The notes beneath the pieces are model-generated. The model was not told the origin of the DNA. It did no database searches and worked only from the letters and a program-made list of their open reading frames with translations. Positions 24,401 to 37,660 of a stretch of DNA of 64,000 bases are shown piece after piece; position 1 is the first letter of the stretch, and each line of letters begins with the position of its first letter. The DNA is taken from contig JAMKCF010000023.1 in NCBI GenBank assembly GCA_023634235.1, forward strand, positions 3,881,001 through 3,945,000, in the 5' to 3' direction. The position numbers were made by a program, and so were the translations under genes. The DNA is from Pisaster brevispinus. Lineage: Eukaryota > Echinodermata > Asteroidea > Forcipulatida > Asteriidae.

Positions 24401-26361
24401 ACCGGTCTGTAATAGCAATGTGACGAGCGGCTGCCTGAACAGGGGAAGCTCAGCATGTGTTTGTAACGGGTGGTCCGTTAGATTTCACTCACCATGATCG
24501 CAAGTTCAGACTCGTGGGCGGGGAAAAAAGGGGAGAAGAAAACAAAATCTACAAATTCCATGAACCTCAAAGATTCGACATCATCATGTTTGAGTCCAGG
24601 ATAATTTGTCGCTTTTGGTGCATGCGTAATACGCGCTCAGATTGATCTGAAGGTTGGAGGGATTATTATGTGGAACTATTTGCAAAAACAATCATTTCAA
24701 CGTGCACGTCCATATCCAGTTGATGTTTAACGCGTATTTGCACGACGGGACCCTCACGATGGATTGATGTGAGAGGATTGGGGTTATTTGGTGTCACGAC
24801 ACTGGATTTACGTCTGGAAATTTGTGAGATGCAATTTTTATTTTTTTTGAAGATTCTCGTTCCCTTTTAAAAAAGTTTTCCTCAATTTAACGGCCAAATT
24901 CAGTAATTTAAATCTACAAATGTTGCTATCAGCGTAAAAGCAGATCACTTTCACAACATCTCTCTGAAGTCGAACTCTTTACAATCTCTTTCAAACTGTT
25001 CTTGAGTTAATCAAATGTTTTCATACTTAAAATCAAGCACGTCTCAAGGAAAAATAAATTTAAAAAGGAAACTAGAAATAAATGTAAAGAACAGAAAACG
25101 GCAATAATTTTTTTGTCATCGTTTTTGTACCGCAAGTTAAACCCAAATAATTGAAATCTATATTTTTTATAACAATTCCAATTAAATATCATTATATAGA
25201 AAACAGCAGATTTTGAATTATTTCGAAAGTTAATCGACAGGAAACGACCGTCAATCGTCGTACTTTTTTCTCACATCGATAATGCATCTTCCTCAACGAA
25301 ACAATGTCATGATTTGACCGTTAAAGACAGCGATATCCATGAGAATCTGGAGAATCTGGGGTTGTGATGAATGATTGTGGCAGTTTGCTACCGGGAAACT
25401 CCTCTTAAAACATCTGTTCCTCTTTGGATGTTATGAAAAGTGTCAATATCTGGATCGATAATAATTGTGTGATTTGGTTTTCCTGTGATGTCTGACAAGG
25501 AGTATGGTCGTGTCCGAATTGGCGGCTGCGGCTGGATCGTCGCGTCTTCATGCATTGACGTATATGACATCCTTGGCAACAGTCGTAGCCGTAGCACGGC
25601 CTAATGCTCCACGAATTTATCTTTATAACACTTTAAAATGACGTCATAAAGGAGGATTGACAGTCTCTTACGATTTGTGGCTTTCTGACTTCGGTTGTAA
25701 GGTGTGTTTGGATTGGGTGGTTATAAGCCATGTGACAAGTCATGTGACTTGAACTCGGAGGTCAGTACACCGTTCCTCGTGTTGTGATGTGATAATGAGA
25801 TACGTCTCGCTTCCTGGAAGATTTTCCAAAGTGTTTATTTTTCAGAGTCAGTTTCCATCTTTAATTCAGATCTGTCATGATATTTTTTTTCAGACTAATT
25901 TCCACTCTCTCCGTCGTTACCAAACCTTGCCCTAAAAAGCCATACAGACGTTTTGTCCTGTCTCATTTAACACATTCTGCCGATTCCAGTTGGAAATCTA
26001 TCCCAATTTTATGAACCTCTCGAAATATTGTCAACAACGCCAATTTATCTCCGTGAAATAGATGCGATTGGATAGGCTTCAAATCGTTTCTCGATTGCGA
26101 CATAAAGATATTTCATACATTAGTCTAAGTTTAGACGTGTGGCTTTAGGCATTTCTGGCATAACATGGCGACACACAAAAATTCAGCGGGCAAATAGAAT
26201 AATTATTGATTGCCGTTGTGATTTAAAGAGGAAAATAGGCTAGACCAGTTTTGGTGACCGGAATTCAACTCTAACGACTTGGCAACTTCAATTGTATTAT
26301 CACTACCTTTTCTTTTAATGGAATCAAGTTTAATTCCAAGCGGTAGATTATAAGTTTGACA

Positions 26362-26396
<35 letters not shown>

Positions 26397-27073
26397 GTGC
26401 TATTTTAAAAAATGAAATCTACAAAATGAGTTTTAGCTTTTCAGAAATCTTATTGTTGAAATAACTTTTTTTTTTAATTGGAATATTTACTCTAAAATGT
26501 CAACGTGTTCTTCCCCAATTATGAGGAATTATTAGGAATCAAATGAAGCTAGATATTCTTCGATAATGAAATTAGTTTTTAATTAAATTCTTATTTTGGG
26601 TAAGTTTATCATTTTCTGCGATGGCAATTTGGAAAATACTGTCAATATTTGATCAGTCAGTCGGCCATTTTGGACTTTGACTAATGGCATTCTAATACAT
26701 TCAGTCTACTCAGCTCTTCAGGTAATTAGCTCACCTCGATCAATGTGAGAGCTTAAGCACAACCAGTCTTCTAAGAATCTTGAAAACTCTTGATACTCTA
26801 ATCCTCAAATAAAGGTATTGATAATCGAGAACGGTGTAGCTGAAGTCTATTATAATAGTCTAAAATGCACTTGTACTCTACCGCCTTAAGCCCAACATCT
26901 GGCGGGAGTTAAATGTTAAAATGAAGAGCGCGCGCGGTACTGTATTCACTTTTCGCATAAACTTATCTAAAATATCAATTGTGTTTATTCTTTCGCAGAT
27001 AACAACTTGATCTGTTCATAGATTAAATAAACTCTATCAATAAATCTGCAAATAGTAATTAAGAGCACTGCAA
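21401..27073. other. Unique non-coding DNA with a CpG-richer segment at 22000-22500
   Basis: 22037-22050 is the 14-bp palindrome CTGTACGCGTACAG. The CpG-richer segment could be a promoter or a leader exon, but no start or convincing donor is seen. 23400-26900 is AT-rich and featureless apart from the poly-A tract. Confidence 0.5.
26365..26392 (+). repeat. Poly-A tract, 28 bp
   Basis: Uninterrupted A run. No retroposon body can be recognised just upstream. Confidence 0.95.
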
Positions 27074-27450
27074 TTAAAGGGAAGGTATACGTTTGGTAAC
27101 CACTCTATGGCAATAAAAACTTACTTGGTTAGAAGTACAGCAGCTTTCGATAGTATAAAGCATTTTTTTGAATCATTTCACTTCGAAGTAATGTGGTTAT
27201 GGAAAAAGATATCAGTTTTTATCCCCCAAAATTTGAATCTGAGAAACGTTACTGTCAGAAACGTTTCCCAGGTTGTGTGATCCTATTAGGGATTGTTCTT
27301 CCTGTGTGGACATATTCGCTCCGAACTCAGAAACGCGTCCACCTTTTGAAATCAAATTTTCACAGGTTAGTTTTATGGTACATATCTATATTTATATAGG
27401 ATTAAAACAATCGAATGGTTCCAGCAACCCAAGATATACTTACGTTTAAA
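27074..27450. mobile_element. MITE, subfamily A copy 2
   Basis: Starts TTAAAGGGAAGGTATACGTT and ends AAGATATACTTACGTTTAAA. Nearly collinear with copy 1, including CAGCAGCTTTCGATAGTATA and ATTTATATAGGATTAAAACA. Confidence 0.8.
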
Positions 27451-27760
27451 GGGTTTGTGTTTGCGTTCTTGTGGCCGAAAAAACAAAACAAATTTTGTTG
27501 TAAAATCCTCACGTACCGCATCAATCAAGATTCTCAATCCCAGCTGAACTTGACTAATCAATATTTGTAAATCTAGTCAGATTTCAAAATCTATTTAAAA
27601 TGTGAGCATGTCAGTAAACATTCCTTGTTGTTACTTGAACAACTATTCCACTCTAGTGCAAAACGTCATTACTAGACCCTCGAACACCTGATTAGTTTCA
27701 ACTATTTGTGTAGCTTCAATTACAGACACAATACACGTATGATGAACACTGTTAACACTT

Positions 27761-27876
27761 CACTCTAAAAACTTGCGGGTCGGACTTGACCCGAATCCAG
27801 CCTGACCCAGCAATGGGTCAGGCACTCCGGAGCACCCGGATTCCTGGTCAACTTTGACCTGAGAGTTTTTAAAGTG
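27761..27876. mobile_element. Small palindromic MITE (CACTYTAAAAACT ends)
   Basis: The left end CACTCTAAAAACT (27761) and the right end AGTTTTTAAAGTG (27864-27876) are inverted. Inside are inverted GGGTC/GACCC blocks and the central CTGACCC-AGCAAT-GGGTCAG. This resembles a short element with ...AAAAACT...GGGTCAA... ends that I associate with marine deuterostome genomes, recalled by style. The element is 116 bp with no coding capacity. Confidence 0.65.
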
Positions 27877-28756
27877 CGTAAAAGTGGTTTCAGTCTTGAA
27901 TACTATGAATCGCTTTCATTCTTAGCAAACATGCTAAGCATAGATTGATTTTTTTGCAGAAAGGTTCAGGCGATAATGGCTCGATGTATATTGAACTGTG
28001 ACAAATTTTTGCGTGACAGATTTAACGACATTGTTTATCAGTCAGATGTAATTTAGTGGAGATTCTGTCATCATAATGCGTTAGGTCAACTTCTTTTGCT
28101 ACTGGGAAGCACTGACCATCGATTTTAGAGCTGCCCATGCGCGGATGCATAATTCAATAGTCTTGGACAAGTCCACTTGGACCAACCGTGTTTATCAATC
28201 ATCATGTCGATCGACAAGTAGTCAAGATCATGACAATTACAGATTGCTTTCAGGAAAAAATCTTGGACTATCATCGACAATGTTTATCAGATGTTTCAGA
28301 AATCAAAATGGCGCCCAGTAAAAATGGCAGCGCTCCAAGTGTTGTCGCCCTTATCAACACTTGGGTAAATCCGGCCATCATTTTGAATTGACCATGGGCC
28401 TGTGATAGAAGTTAATTATGTTATACACCAGGATGTTGTTGGTCTACGTCATCTGTAGTTGACGGTCTGTTTGGATACGTCAGACATGGTCCGAGGAGTC
28501 AAGCCCGGTCATTTGATAAAAACACTCCTCTTGATTTTGAATGCGAAACGGATTCTTGATGTTTTGTGCATTATCAGGCGTGGATCAGACTAAAGAAAAG
28601 TAGCACTAGTACTTCAATAACAATATTTAACACTCCCCCACTCATAAAAACCAACAACAGCAGCAACAACAACAACAACAAAACAAAACAAAACAAAAAC
28701 GAGCAAAACAAAAATGTTTTGTTGTTGTTGTTTTTTCTTTTCTTTTTCTTTTTTGA

Positions 28757-28960
28757 GAATTCCCAAACTTTACCACAAATCGTGTGGATAAAAAGCAAAC
28801 TTCATTATGGAAGAAACAACAACAAACAAACAAACAAACACCCCAACAAACAAACAAAACGAAAATGTATTTGAATGTGGTCTTTTAAGGGTTTTTTTTT
28901 TTAGAATTCCCCAATTTTACCACACAATGTGTGGATAAATATGCAAACTCTATTATGGAA
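28757..28960. repeat. Two direct ~56-bp repeats around (AAC)n/(CAAA)n simple sequence
   Basis: GAATTCCCAAACTTTACCAC...GTGTGGATAAA...ATTATGGAA (28757-28812) recurs at 28904-28960, and a third partial copy (TTACCACAAATCGGCTGGAT) is at 30267-30290. The AAC/AAAC-rich tracts at 28660-28710 and 28815-28860 cause the low-complexity open frames in this area. Confidence 0.65.
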
Positions 28961-31900
28961 TATATTTTGGGGACGGTTTTACGGAGCGTCGAATACACTT
29001 GTTTTGTTTTTTGGCGGGGATTAACAAACATTAGGTGTTTGTTATTGGATGAAATTAACGGTTTGTTGCCGTGTGATACAATACAATCAGCAATCAAACA
29101 TTTAGACAATTTGATATGTAAATGTCATTTCTTTAATGCCCAAATGTAACATTTAACAATGACTCGAAATCTACACCACTTCCAATCAGGAAGTAATTAT
29201 CCAATAAAACGAATGCTGCCTTTACGAAATTCTATACGTCATATTTGATTACAAATCAGCTTGTGGAAAGTAAAGCAATTTAACAGAGAGTTAAAATGTG
29301 AATACATTAAGCCATTTGCCATTCAGTTTAAGACACGATATTGAAAATCGAAATATTGAAACATAATATTCCGCACTTTATCTGAATGGTATTCGTTGAT
29401 GGCATGTTAACATCTCTAACAGGATTGCCTTCAACAATGCAATGGGCTCTCCGTACCACCACGAACTATGCGTTGAACAATTCGCAACAGACAATTATTA
29501 TAAATTAGAGACGCACGCATTAATCCAATTTCAACTCATAATCAAATCTCGTCGCTGTCGCGTTTTTTGAAAACTGGACTAAACCTGAAGCTTATCACGA
29601 GATTTACAGCAAGCTGAACGTACAAATCCAACTAGCCAAGTCTTGACTAATTGGTGCTACGAGCATTGCTTTCCCAAATCTGGTTAGACATTTACCACCG
29701 AAGGGTTGTGGTTCAACCTTGTTGTCAAATTAAGCCCTCTGAGCGAGGTTGTCTTTGGTGTGTGTAGACCCGTTGCTTGGGGACGATCCACGGAGTTGAT
29801 TTTCTTGTCGTGGTGGGACTACATCTTCCTGTTAATTTCACCCATGTATCGCGTTTTATTGCAAAATGTAATTTACAAAAACAGTGGGACCTGAAATCAA
29901 ATTTAATTCTGCAATGACGAGGCGAGGAGTGTAGTGTACATTGCATAAAATGATACAAAACACCGTGTGATAAATCAAATGCGTTTCTTGGATAGATTCT
30001 GCGACGAATTGGAGTTGTAGTCAACTTGCAAGCCATAGTTATTATTCTGGATTAATCCGATTTAAATCAATATCCGAAAACTGGAATTAAATACTTAACT
30101 GGGCAATACTCCAGATATCTACCTTTCCTCACAAAAATCGGCTAACACTATTGATGTTTTAAGATTATCTAAAATATACTTTTTTCCAATTAAAAAAAAA
30201 GAATATTGTCAGTTGTTGCGTACAATGTTGAAAATCGATTTATCACCACATATTTATCACCAAATATTACCACAAATCGGCTGGATAAAACTCAGGATTA
30301 CAAACCGAGATTCGATGTATCTTCCGCTGCTGTTTCATATTTCATATTTTTTACAATACCAAGATATTGTATTTCGTCAACTACGTCATAATATGAATCG
30401 GCAATATGAAATACGAGATTTCTCTATCGATACTTATCGATTCTGAGAATTGAAGTCTAAGAACCAATTCTCGAATTACCACGAGAATCGCTTGTGTAGT
30501 TTCGAGAATCCGCGATACTTCTTCGATTGCTGCCGGTAAGATTTACCCTTGAATGGGCCTCTGATATGGCTAGTGCGTCATTGCATCTTGTGAGATTGAA
30601 GAATAAGATGACTATGAGAAGAGAGAGACAGAGAGAGAGAGAGTGAGTGAGAAATGTTGTGACCGAGAATTCACAAGACGTGATCATGGGCCAACAAGAC
30701 GAATTCTCCCGCAGGCGGCTAGAGCATCATGCAGTCCTGTTGCCGGTCGATGTTGGGGAAATCTCAAGCAGAAGGCGAAAAAAAATCAGTTGAATCAAGT
30801 TTGGACACGCGCGTCCATAGCACCACATGTATCTTCTTCTTTTATGATATGAACTGCGTCTATGGTGTTTGGAACTAGACGATTTCAGTCTTACATCGTT
30901 TTAATACACGGACCCTCAAGGGGGTGGTTGGATTGTTGGAGACAGTAGTGTTAGACTGGCTGAGAATTGTGTACCGCTTGAAAATACAAGCATATGATCA
31001 TCGTACATTCATCTTGAGTGTCACTTACATACGTATTGTGTAGGCTTTGAATGAGACTAATGTCTGAATACTTTGTCTACCTAGCCTCGTTTTGGTTCCT
31101 ACTATAAGAAGTATACGTAAACTAGCGGCATCTGAAATAATTATTCAACAATATGGCCGATTCAAATTAATAATGAGACAAATTAATTCAAATGTTCTGA
31201 AGCTTGTGGATCTGTCATAAGAATCCATTGTGAATCTTTCCTTAGTTTGTCACGATCTTTAAACTTAAAACAATCATGATCTTTTGGGATATACTTTTTT
31301 ATTTTAGATTTGTTTTGATCAAGTGGAGTTAAACTCCGTTTACAGCCATCAATCTTTCTCCATTGACCACAAAATGTACAGAATCATACGAAAATGTACA
31401 AGAACATATGCAAATGTTGAACATTTGAAAACAAAATGAAATTAGAAGTAAATCAAAACAATAAGTGATGGGAAATTAAAAATAATGGAACAGAACAAAA
31501 AGTGGAAAAGTACTTTTAAAAATCACAAACAGAAGACTAATAAATGAACATCAAAAGAAAGCTGGTCGTTTTCGAAATAGCACAAAGCAACGTTTTAAGC
31601 ATAAGGTGGGTAAAAGGCATTTCCGCAGAATGATGTCATCATATATTTTGGATGTTGACACATTTTGCACTGGAAGGGTATTGAATACAATGGCAATTTA
31701 CACCATTTTAGCATGAGGGTAGAGACTTGTAATGTTTTCCTCACTCACATGAGGACTCCATCTATTGGTAAATGAGTACATCACAAAATTGAATTTGACG
31801 TATCCCTTCCTCTTTAACAAGAACACCTTTAACTGTATGTGCTTTGCACACATAGATAGAAAGCAAAGGAAAGCTCGTGGCGTAATCCGTTATTTTCTCA

Positions 31901-32285
31901 CATTTCACACCTCATTCTTCCCGCAATATCGCCAGACCCAACAAACCAACACGCTCGCTCGCTACTCTAAATCTCTCTCAACGCTAAGACTGCATTTTGA
32001 AGTGGCCGAAGGTAGGGTGATATGAACTAAATACAAGCTCTTGTTGACGGCTGAACGTGTGCTCAAACACACTGCCTTCTCTCCCTCTATCACTTTCTCT
32101 CAATTTAGCATCCCACCATCTTATTTTGATGAAAACAAACATCGCACTCCTGCCGGACGACCCAATGCACGGCGAGAAATTATTCCTAATCTCAACTTAG
32201 AGTCTCGCGAAGACGAAAACAACATCGTTATATGAAATGACGAAACATCGCCCACATGTCGACGAGTCATGGCGCGTATGACTAA
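28961..32285. other. Unique non-coding DNA
   Basis: A (GA)n tract lies near 30625-30650. Minus-strand frames of up to 103 codons lack any domain or splice context. Confidence 0.5.
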
Positions 32286-32643
32286 CTAAAAGGCAGAGTA
32301 CACCTTTGGTAATTACACCACAAGTTAATGACGTTAAACTTACTTGGTTAGGATCACTGAAGAGCTGTTTATAGTATAAAACATTGTTAGAAACGACTCC
32401 TTTTGACGTAGTGTAATTTTAGAGAAGGAGGTAATTTTGAATCTGAGAAATGCTTCAAGTTTGAAGCCTTTTTCAGACATCTGAAAGCAATGCAATCAGT
32501 TTTTCCTTCATTATTTTCTTGCAACTTCGATGACCAATTGAGCCCAAATTTGCACAGGTTTGTTATCGTGTCATTATGTTGGGACACACCAAGTGAGGAT
32601 ACTGGTCTTTGACAATTACCATAAGTGTACCCTCTCTTTAAAG
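32286..32643. mobile_element. MITE, subfamily B copy 3
   Basis: The left end is CTAAAAGGCAGAGTACACCT and the right end AAGTGTACCCTCTCTTTAAAG, inverted. The interior has ACTTACTTGGTTAGGATCAC, TTTGAATCTGAGAAATGCTT, ACCAATTGAGCCCAAATTTG and CACCAAGTGAGGATACTGGT. Confidence 0.75.
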
Positions 32644-35600
32644 TGGATGACAACACAAATTCTATAAAATATCTGTCTAAATAGCAACCCAACATCAGTT
32701 GCGATACATCAAGTTAACTTCTCATTTCGCGCAAATCAACAAAAAACATTTCAGACAATGACGTTAATCAAATTAATGCTTAACCACCTTGATTATTTTG
32801 TTCCAAGCCATGCTTTTTATTTATTGCTTTTTCTGTACCTTTAAATTTAATTTTGCTCTCGATTGTTTTAGCTAATTCTCCGCAATTATTTTCCTCTGTT
32901 ACTTTTGTGGATTACAAAATGGCTGATCTATTTTGTCATTACTCCAAAGAACCCCAATCTAAAAAGCGCCCTCTAACGTACTAACTGAGTTGAAGTAGCC
33001 GCCCAGATCTACCCTTCCGTTCCAGTGCCAACTTCTTCGTGCAGACATTTCCCGCAATACCCACATTCCGAATCTTACCCAACCCTTGAAAACCTAAATA
33101 TATTGTAGGCCTACATATTAACTGTCAAATTTGTGACTGTTATGATTGTTCATAAATCGATTTTATAGTTTAACAATTTAACTAATTTGCATTCCACTTT
33201 GCACCGTTTCCTTATTGTATCTAACTAATTTGAATAATATTAACATATTAACAACAGTGTTGTGTATTTGGCCATTTATAGCACCTCCTTTCTAATTATT
33301 CATTACGTATTCAGTATCTCATTAGAATATACAGTTCGTTCTTTGTGTATTATGCTGTAAGACTTAATTTCCCTTTCTACTTAACTTTTTCTCTAATTCG
33401 TTGTTGACTCTTTTTCCACGTCCGTCCGTCCGTCCGACCATTTTGCTCTATAATCCCTTTCCATCCATTTTGACCTCTCTTTGACCTCTTCTCTACCATT
33501 ACGTCACCTTGGTCCCACCCTCTTCTCACATTCTTGTTTTTCACCCTTCCGAACCAAATTTACTTATTACGCCCCTCATAAATATCCAAACATCCTTCCC
33601 ACGTCCCATATTATTTCCATTTTGCATTCGTTCTTCTATTGATTCAATTCATCATTTTCCTCATTTGTCATTCTACTTATTCATTTTCCTTTTCATTGTC
33701 CTTTTTCATAATCTTCTTTTATCAAACATTTATATGTTGCCACGCCCCTCGCATGCTTGATTCCGAACACGCCTTTCTCCTTAAACCCCGCCCTGCCCCG
33801 CCCCTTCGTCTCTATTTCTTCCAATCAGGTTACAGCAATCTAGCCGGATCGACCCCCTTGTTGTACCAGAAGCCTATCGGTATGTCTTGCAGATCCATCA
33901 ACACAAAGGCACAAACTGAAAATAAAGAAAACAAAAATGTATCCCTCCTGCAAACACAATCATTGGCGTCCAGTGAAGTAGTGAATTCCCGTGAAATCCC
34001 GTCAAACCCGTTATTTCCAGTGAAGTCCCGTAAATTCCCGTACAATTTTGTTCACTCCCCCAGCGTGAAATCCCGCCAAGTTCTGTAATCTCGTGTAAAT
34101 ACCCACCTGATGTGAGACCCGTTTAGTATACAAACCCTATAGTGTATGATTGGTGTATGTGTCGGAAATAGACGTCTCAATGTCAGCTTCGCTTTTGCAA
34201 AGCTTGGGTTTCTAACCCGTGGTCTAGTCCCTGCCTCTCAACTATAACACCTGTCCGAGCTATAATGCACCCACATCTTGTTTTTTGTGGGATTAATTTC
34301 GCGTTGTGTCCCCCATACCTGTATGTGATTTTAAGTTGACTGCGTTTTCTAATTTTTCAAAGGACAAGTCAGTCCAGTTAATCCCCCATCCCCGTACTAA
34401 CAGGTGTGACTGTCCGTCAGTATATACCAATGGTTTTAATTTCATTATTTTATGATCAATATTCAGTGGTTTTGTTTACGTGAAGTACTGAATATTCATT
34501 TTCGATTGCATGGAACTACGGTTCCAGAGTTGTGATCGGCGGTTGTCTTACAAGTGTTTGGAAGACCGATTCGAACGCACTTCGTGGATACCCTTGAAAT
34601 ATCACCGGGGACCCGCCTTCAAATCACCACCACCGGGGACCATCCTTCAAATCACCCCCGTGCTTGCTTGAAGGTCCAAGGCTCGGACCATGCTCGGGGA
34701 AACAAGCTAAACCAAACTAAGTTCCCTCAGATTCTTGCCGTACGGTAAAATGAAAGGCGCTTGACGTAACATGGTTGTAAATCTCAGAAATTCCATTTAT
34801 GAATATCACTAGAGAGTATTAAACAATAAGGCCCGTTTAATCTTGTTTTAATTAATGCTTAAATGTAATCATTCACTATCAGAAAGACTGGACATGGTTA
34901 AATACAGGGCAGGACATGTCCTTTAAGCCGCTTATACTATTATATGCAGTGTACATTAAACTTCAAATGGAATTCAATCGAGACTGCCCCTTTAATCTTC
35001 TTTTAACTCGGTACACCAATATTAACCCTCTTGTTTGACACTGCCTTTAACCCCCCCCCCCCCTTATTCAGATTATACTGTACACATATGAGATTTCCCT
35101 GCAGGTGTTATGCATCACAGCAGTAGTAATGTCATAAACAAATAAAGGGGCAAATTGTGGAATTTTGATAAAGTACGAGGATTTCTTTTACGCCCGAGGC
35201 TGTGAGCACGGCGCGGACGAGAGTACCGTAATTATCTAAAATTTTCTCGGCCGACGCCACACTACTATTCACGGTCTTGTGTCTCGGTGGTCTGACGTGT
35301 GCTCTCGGTCCAAAGTCTACACACGTTGTTGATTTAGAACAGTTTCATACCTCCCACTATAATCATAATAGGATCATAATGTTATTAAATACATGCATCC
35401 AAAGAAAAATCAGTGTTTATTGCTGTTTAATTACAGCAATACAGAACCGTGTGAATCTTTTAGAATGACTTCGATTGTTATTGAACGATCAAATCTGAAA
35501 CCCAAACAGAAGCAAAACAAGCAAGCCGAAAACATCCAAACGGCTTTCGCCTCCGTTTCCATGGCAATGTGAGGACAACATCCTGCCAACTTGACGAGTT

Positions 35601-36163
35601 TCCCTGATTCAGTCGCTAGTCTCTCTTGAGGTTGAATATCCCTAAATAAAAAAAGATAAGATGTTTGAGACCGTCGAGTTACCTTTCTCACAGGATTTCA
35701 TCACCTCAAAGATAAATTGCTTCATAAGGTAGTAATTCCTCAGGAGAAATAACCCTTACAATTCTAACGTACAACCAAATTTACAGCGGTATTATTCTTT
35801 CCTTAAAATAACGTTCTTCAAACAACACCCCCGACTTTAACAAAGTTAGTTTACGCGGCAAGGGATTATGACCCATGTTTCTGCATGCATGAGTTTTCCG
35901 CATGCAGATTAAAAATGTCCCGATAAGCCCTGGCCACGTGAAAAGTATATTGTTCTTTTTAAGTTCAGGGAAATCTCTTAATATTTAGAGTGGAAATCCA
36001 ATTAGACTAATTAAACGTGTGACAGAAACACATGAGAAATGATCAATCATTGTATAATGGACTAAATGCGAATGTTGACTCAAGTAAAAGTGCAGCCATC
36101 GACACAGAAACGTATGTGATCATGTTATTTTTTTTAATGAGCAGTGCAGTAAGTCAATGGACG
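32644..36163. other. Unique non-coding DNA, pyrimidine-rich at 33400-33720
   Basis: Includes (GTCC)n at 33421, a pyrimidine-rich stretch that keeps a 149-codon frame open (33639-34088), and a degenerate CCCGTGAAATCCCGT-like repeat near 33985-34075. The frame is low-complexity and judged non-coding. Confidence 0.5.
34609..34668. repeat. Short tandem duplication of CACCGGGGACC...CTTCAAATCACC
   Basis: Two copies of about 28 bp in tandem. They account for part of a 64-codon chance frame. Confidence 0.6.
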
Positions 36164-36550
36164 TTTAAAAGGCAAAGTATGCCTTTGGTTTTTGGAACCG
36201 TTTGGTTGTTTTAATCCTATTTTAATGTAGATACAAACAATAAATCGCAATGTACAAATTTCGTTTCATAAAGGTGGTAGCGTTTTTGAGATATCGCCGA
36301 AAATCTGGAGCGGTTTTGTCCACGCAGGAAGAATAATCCGTAATTTGAAAACACAATCTGAGAAATGTTTCATGCAGAAATGTTTCTCAGATTGAAATGT
36401 TTTGAATCCCTCTCTCTCTAAAACCACTTTCCTTTGAAGGGAATCGTTTCTTAAAATTTGATACATTATCAACAGATGCAGTGCTTCTTACCAAATATAG
36501 GTTTATGGTCATACATTTTTGGAGTAATTACCAAAGGTATACCCTCCCTG
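36164..36550. mobile_element. MITE, subfamily A copy 3, reverse orientation
   Basis: Contains GGTGGTAGCGTTTTTGAGAT and TTGTCCACGCAGGAAGAATA, the reverse complements of blocks in copy 1. The ends TTTAAAAGGCAAAGTATGCC and ACCAAAGGTATACCCTCC are inverted. Confidence 0.75.
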
Positions 36551-37366
36551 TACTGTATGGGAATTTTAGCTTTCAGTCGTTTTTCTCATTTCGAATAAAC
36601 ATTTTTGTAGAAGAGTCCGTAAAAGGTGTTTGTTTAGTGTTTTTTCGTTGGGCATTTAATAGAAATGTAAAATAACTTCCCCCAAGTTTGAGTCATACAT
36701 TTTCCTCTGTCATTTTTTTGATGAGTAGATTCTCGCCTACATGTAGTTTTAATAAACAGACCAAACCTCAATTGAGCTTGAAAAGGATCGTCTCATTTTA
36801 GTGGGGAAAAACAACAGTTAAAAAATAATTTCTGGGGTTATGTGTACGGTGTTTTTTACGGGCTTATTTTGATCTCAGCAATCGAAGTAAAGCGATACTG
36901 TTTAAGGGTCTGTAAAATCTATTCTAGTATTTTAGGCGAAGCTGTTTCTCTCGAGGAATGATACCGGTATGGACTTTGTAATCAATTATCTTTAATATTG
37001 CATTGGAAACTAAACGATTTATTTTCTCTCGATAAATATAGTGTAAACCGTATAAGATAAAATGCAGCGGTGTTTATCGTAGGTTCTTACAATGATTGGG
37101 TCTATTTATAAACCAGATAATTCCACCCTTTTCTAGTGGGTTCCTCGGCGATCATCTTGAAGATTGGGGCCTCTTCCTCTCTGATGAAATTCTGCCTCTT
37201 TCTTCTGCATGGAGGCAGACCCTAATGCCACGATGAACACTGCCCTTCTATAGATTGCTTCTCGTTGATTGATATGAATGCCATTACGCAGAAGCGCACC
37301 AAAAACCTCTTACATTCAATATCGTTAGCCAATCTGGTTTGAATGTTGCTACTGATGTGCGTACTC

Positions 37367-37660
37367 TCTTTGAATCAAGACAAGGCACGGTTCTGTTAAT
37401 GTAAAACTGATTGTTCTTTTATGCTTAGTGCCTTTGAATCAAGAAAATGTACAGCATCAGTTAATGAAAAACTTAGCTCATTGTTTCTTTGAACCAAAAT
37501 AAGGTGCGGCATTTGTTAATGTAAAAATGAGTTTACTTTTATATTTACTCTATTTGAATCAAGACAAGGTACAGCATAGTTTGATGAGGAAAAGCTCCTT
37601 CAACTTAGTCTCTTTGAATCAAGAAAAAGCACAGCATCAGTTGTTGTAAACTGCTTCTAC
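37367..37660. repeat. Tandem repeat, ~60-bp unit, five to six copies, reverse-complement relative of 501-838
   Basis: TCTTTGAATCAAGACAAGGC recurs at about 37367, 37428, 37486, 37548 and 37610, each followed by a CAGCATCAGTTAATG-like block. TCTTTGAATCAAGA-AAGGTAC is the reverse complement of the core of the 63-bp unit near the left end of the window. Confidence 0.8.

Noticed and set aside
28566..28874. 102-codon plus frame rich in Asn/Lys/Gln
   Set aside because: Translation of (AAC)n and (CAAA)n simple repeats.
33639..34088. 149-codon plus frame, the longest in the window
   Set aside because: Low-complexity Ser/Phe/Leu content from a pyrimidine-rich tract, no domain and no splice context.
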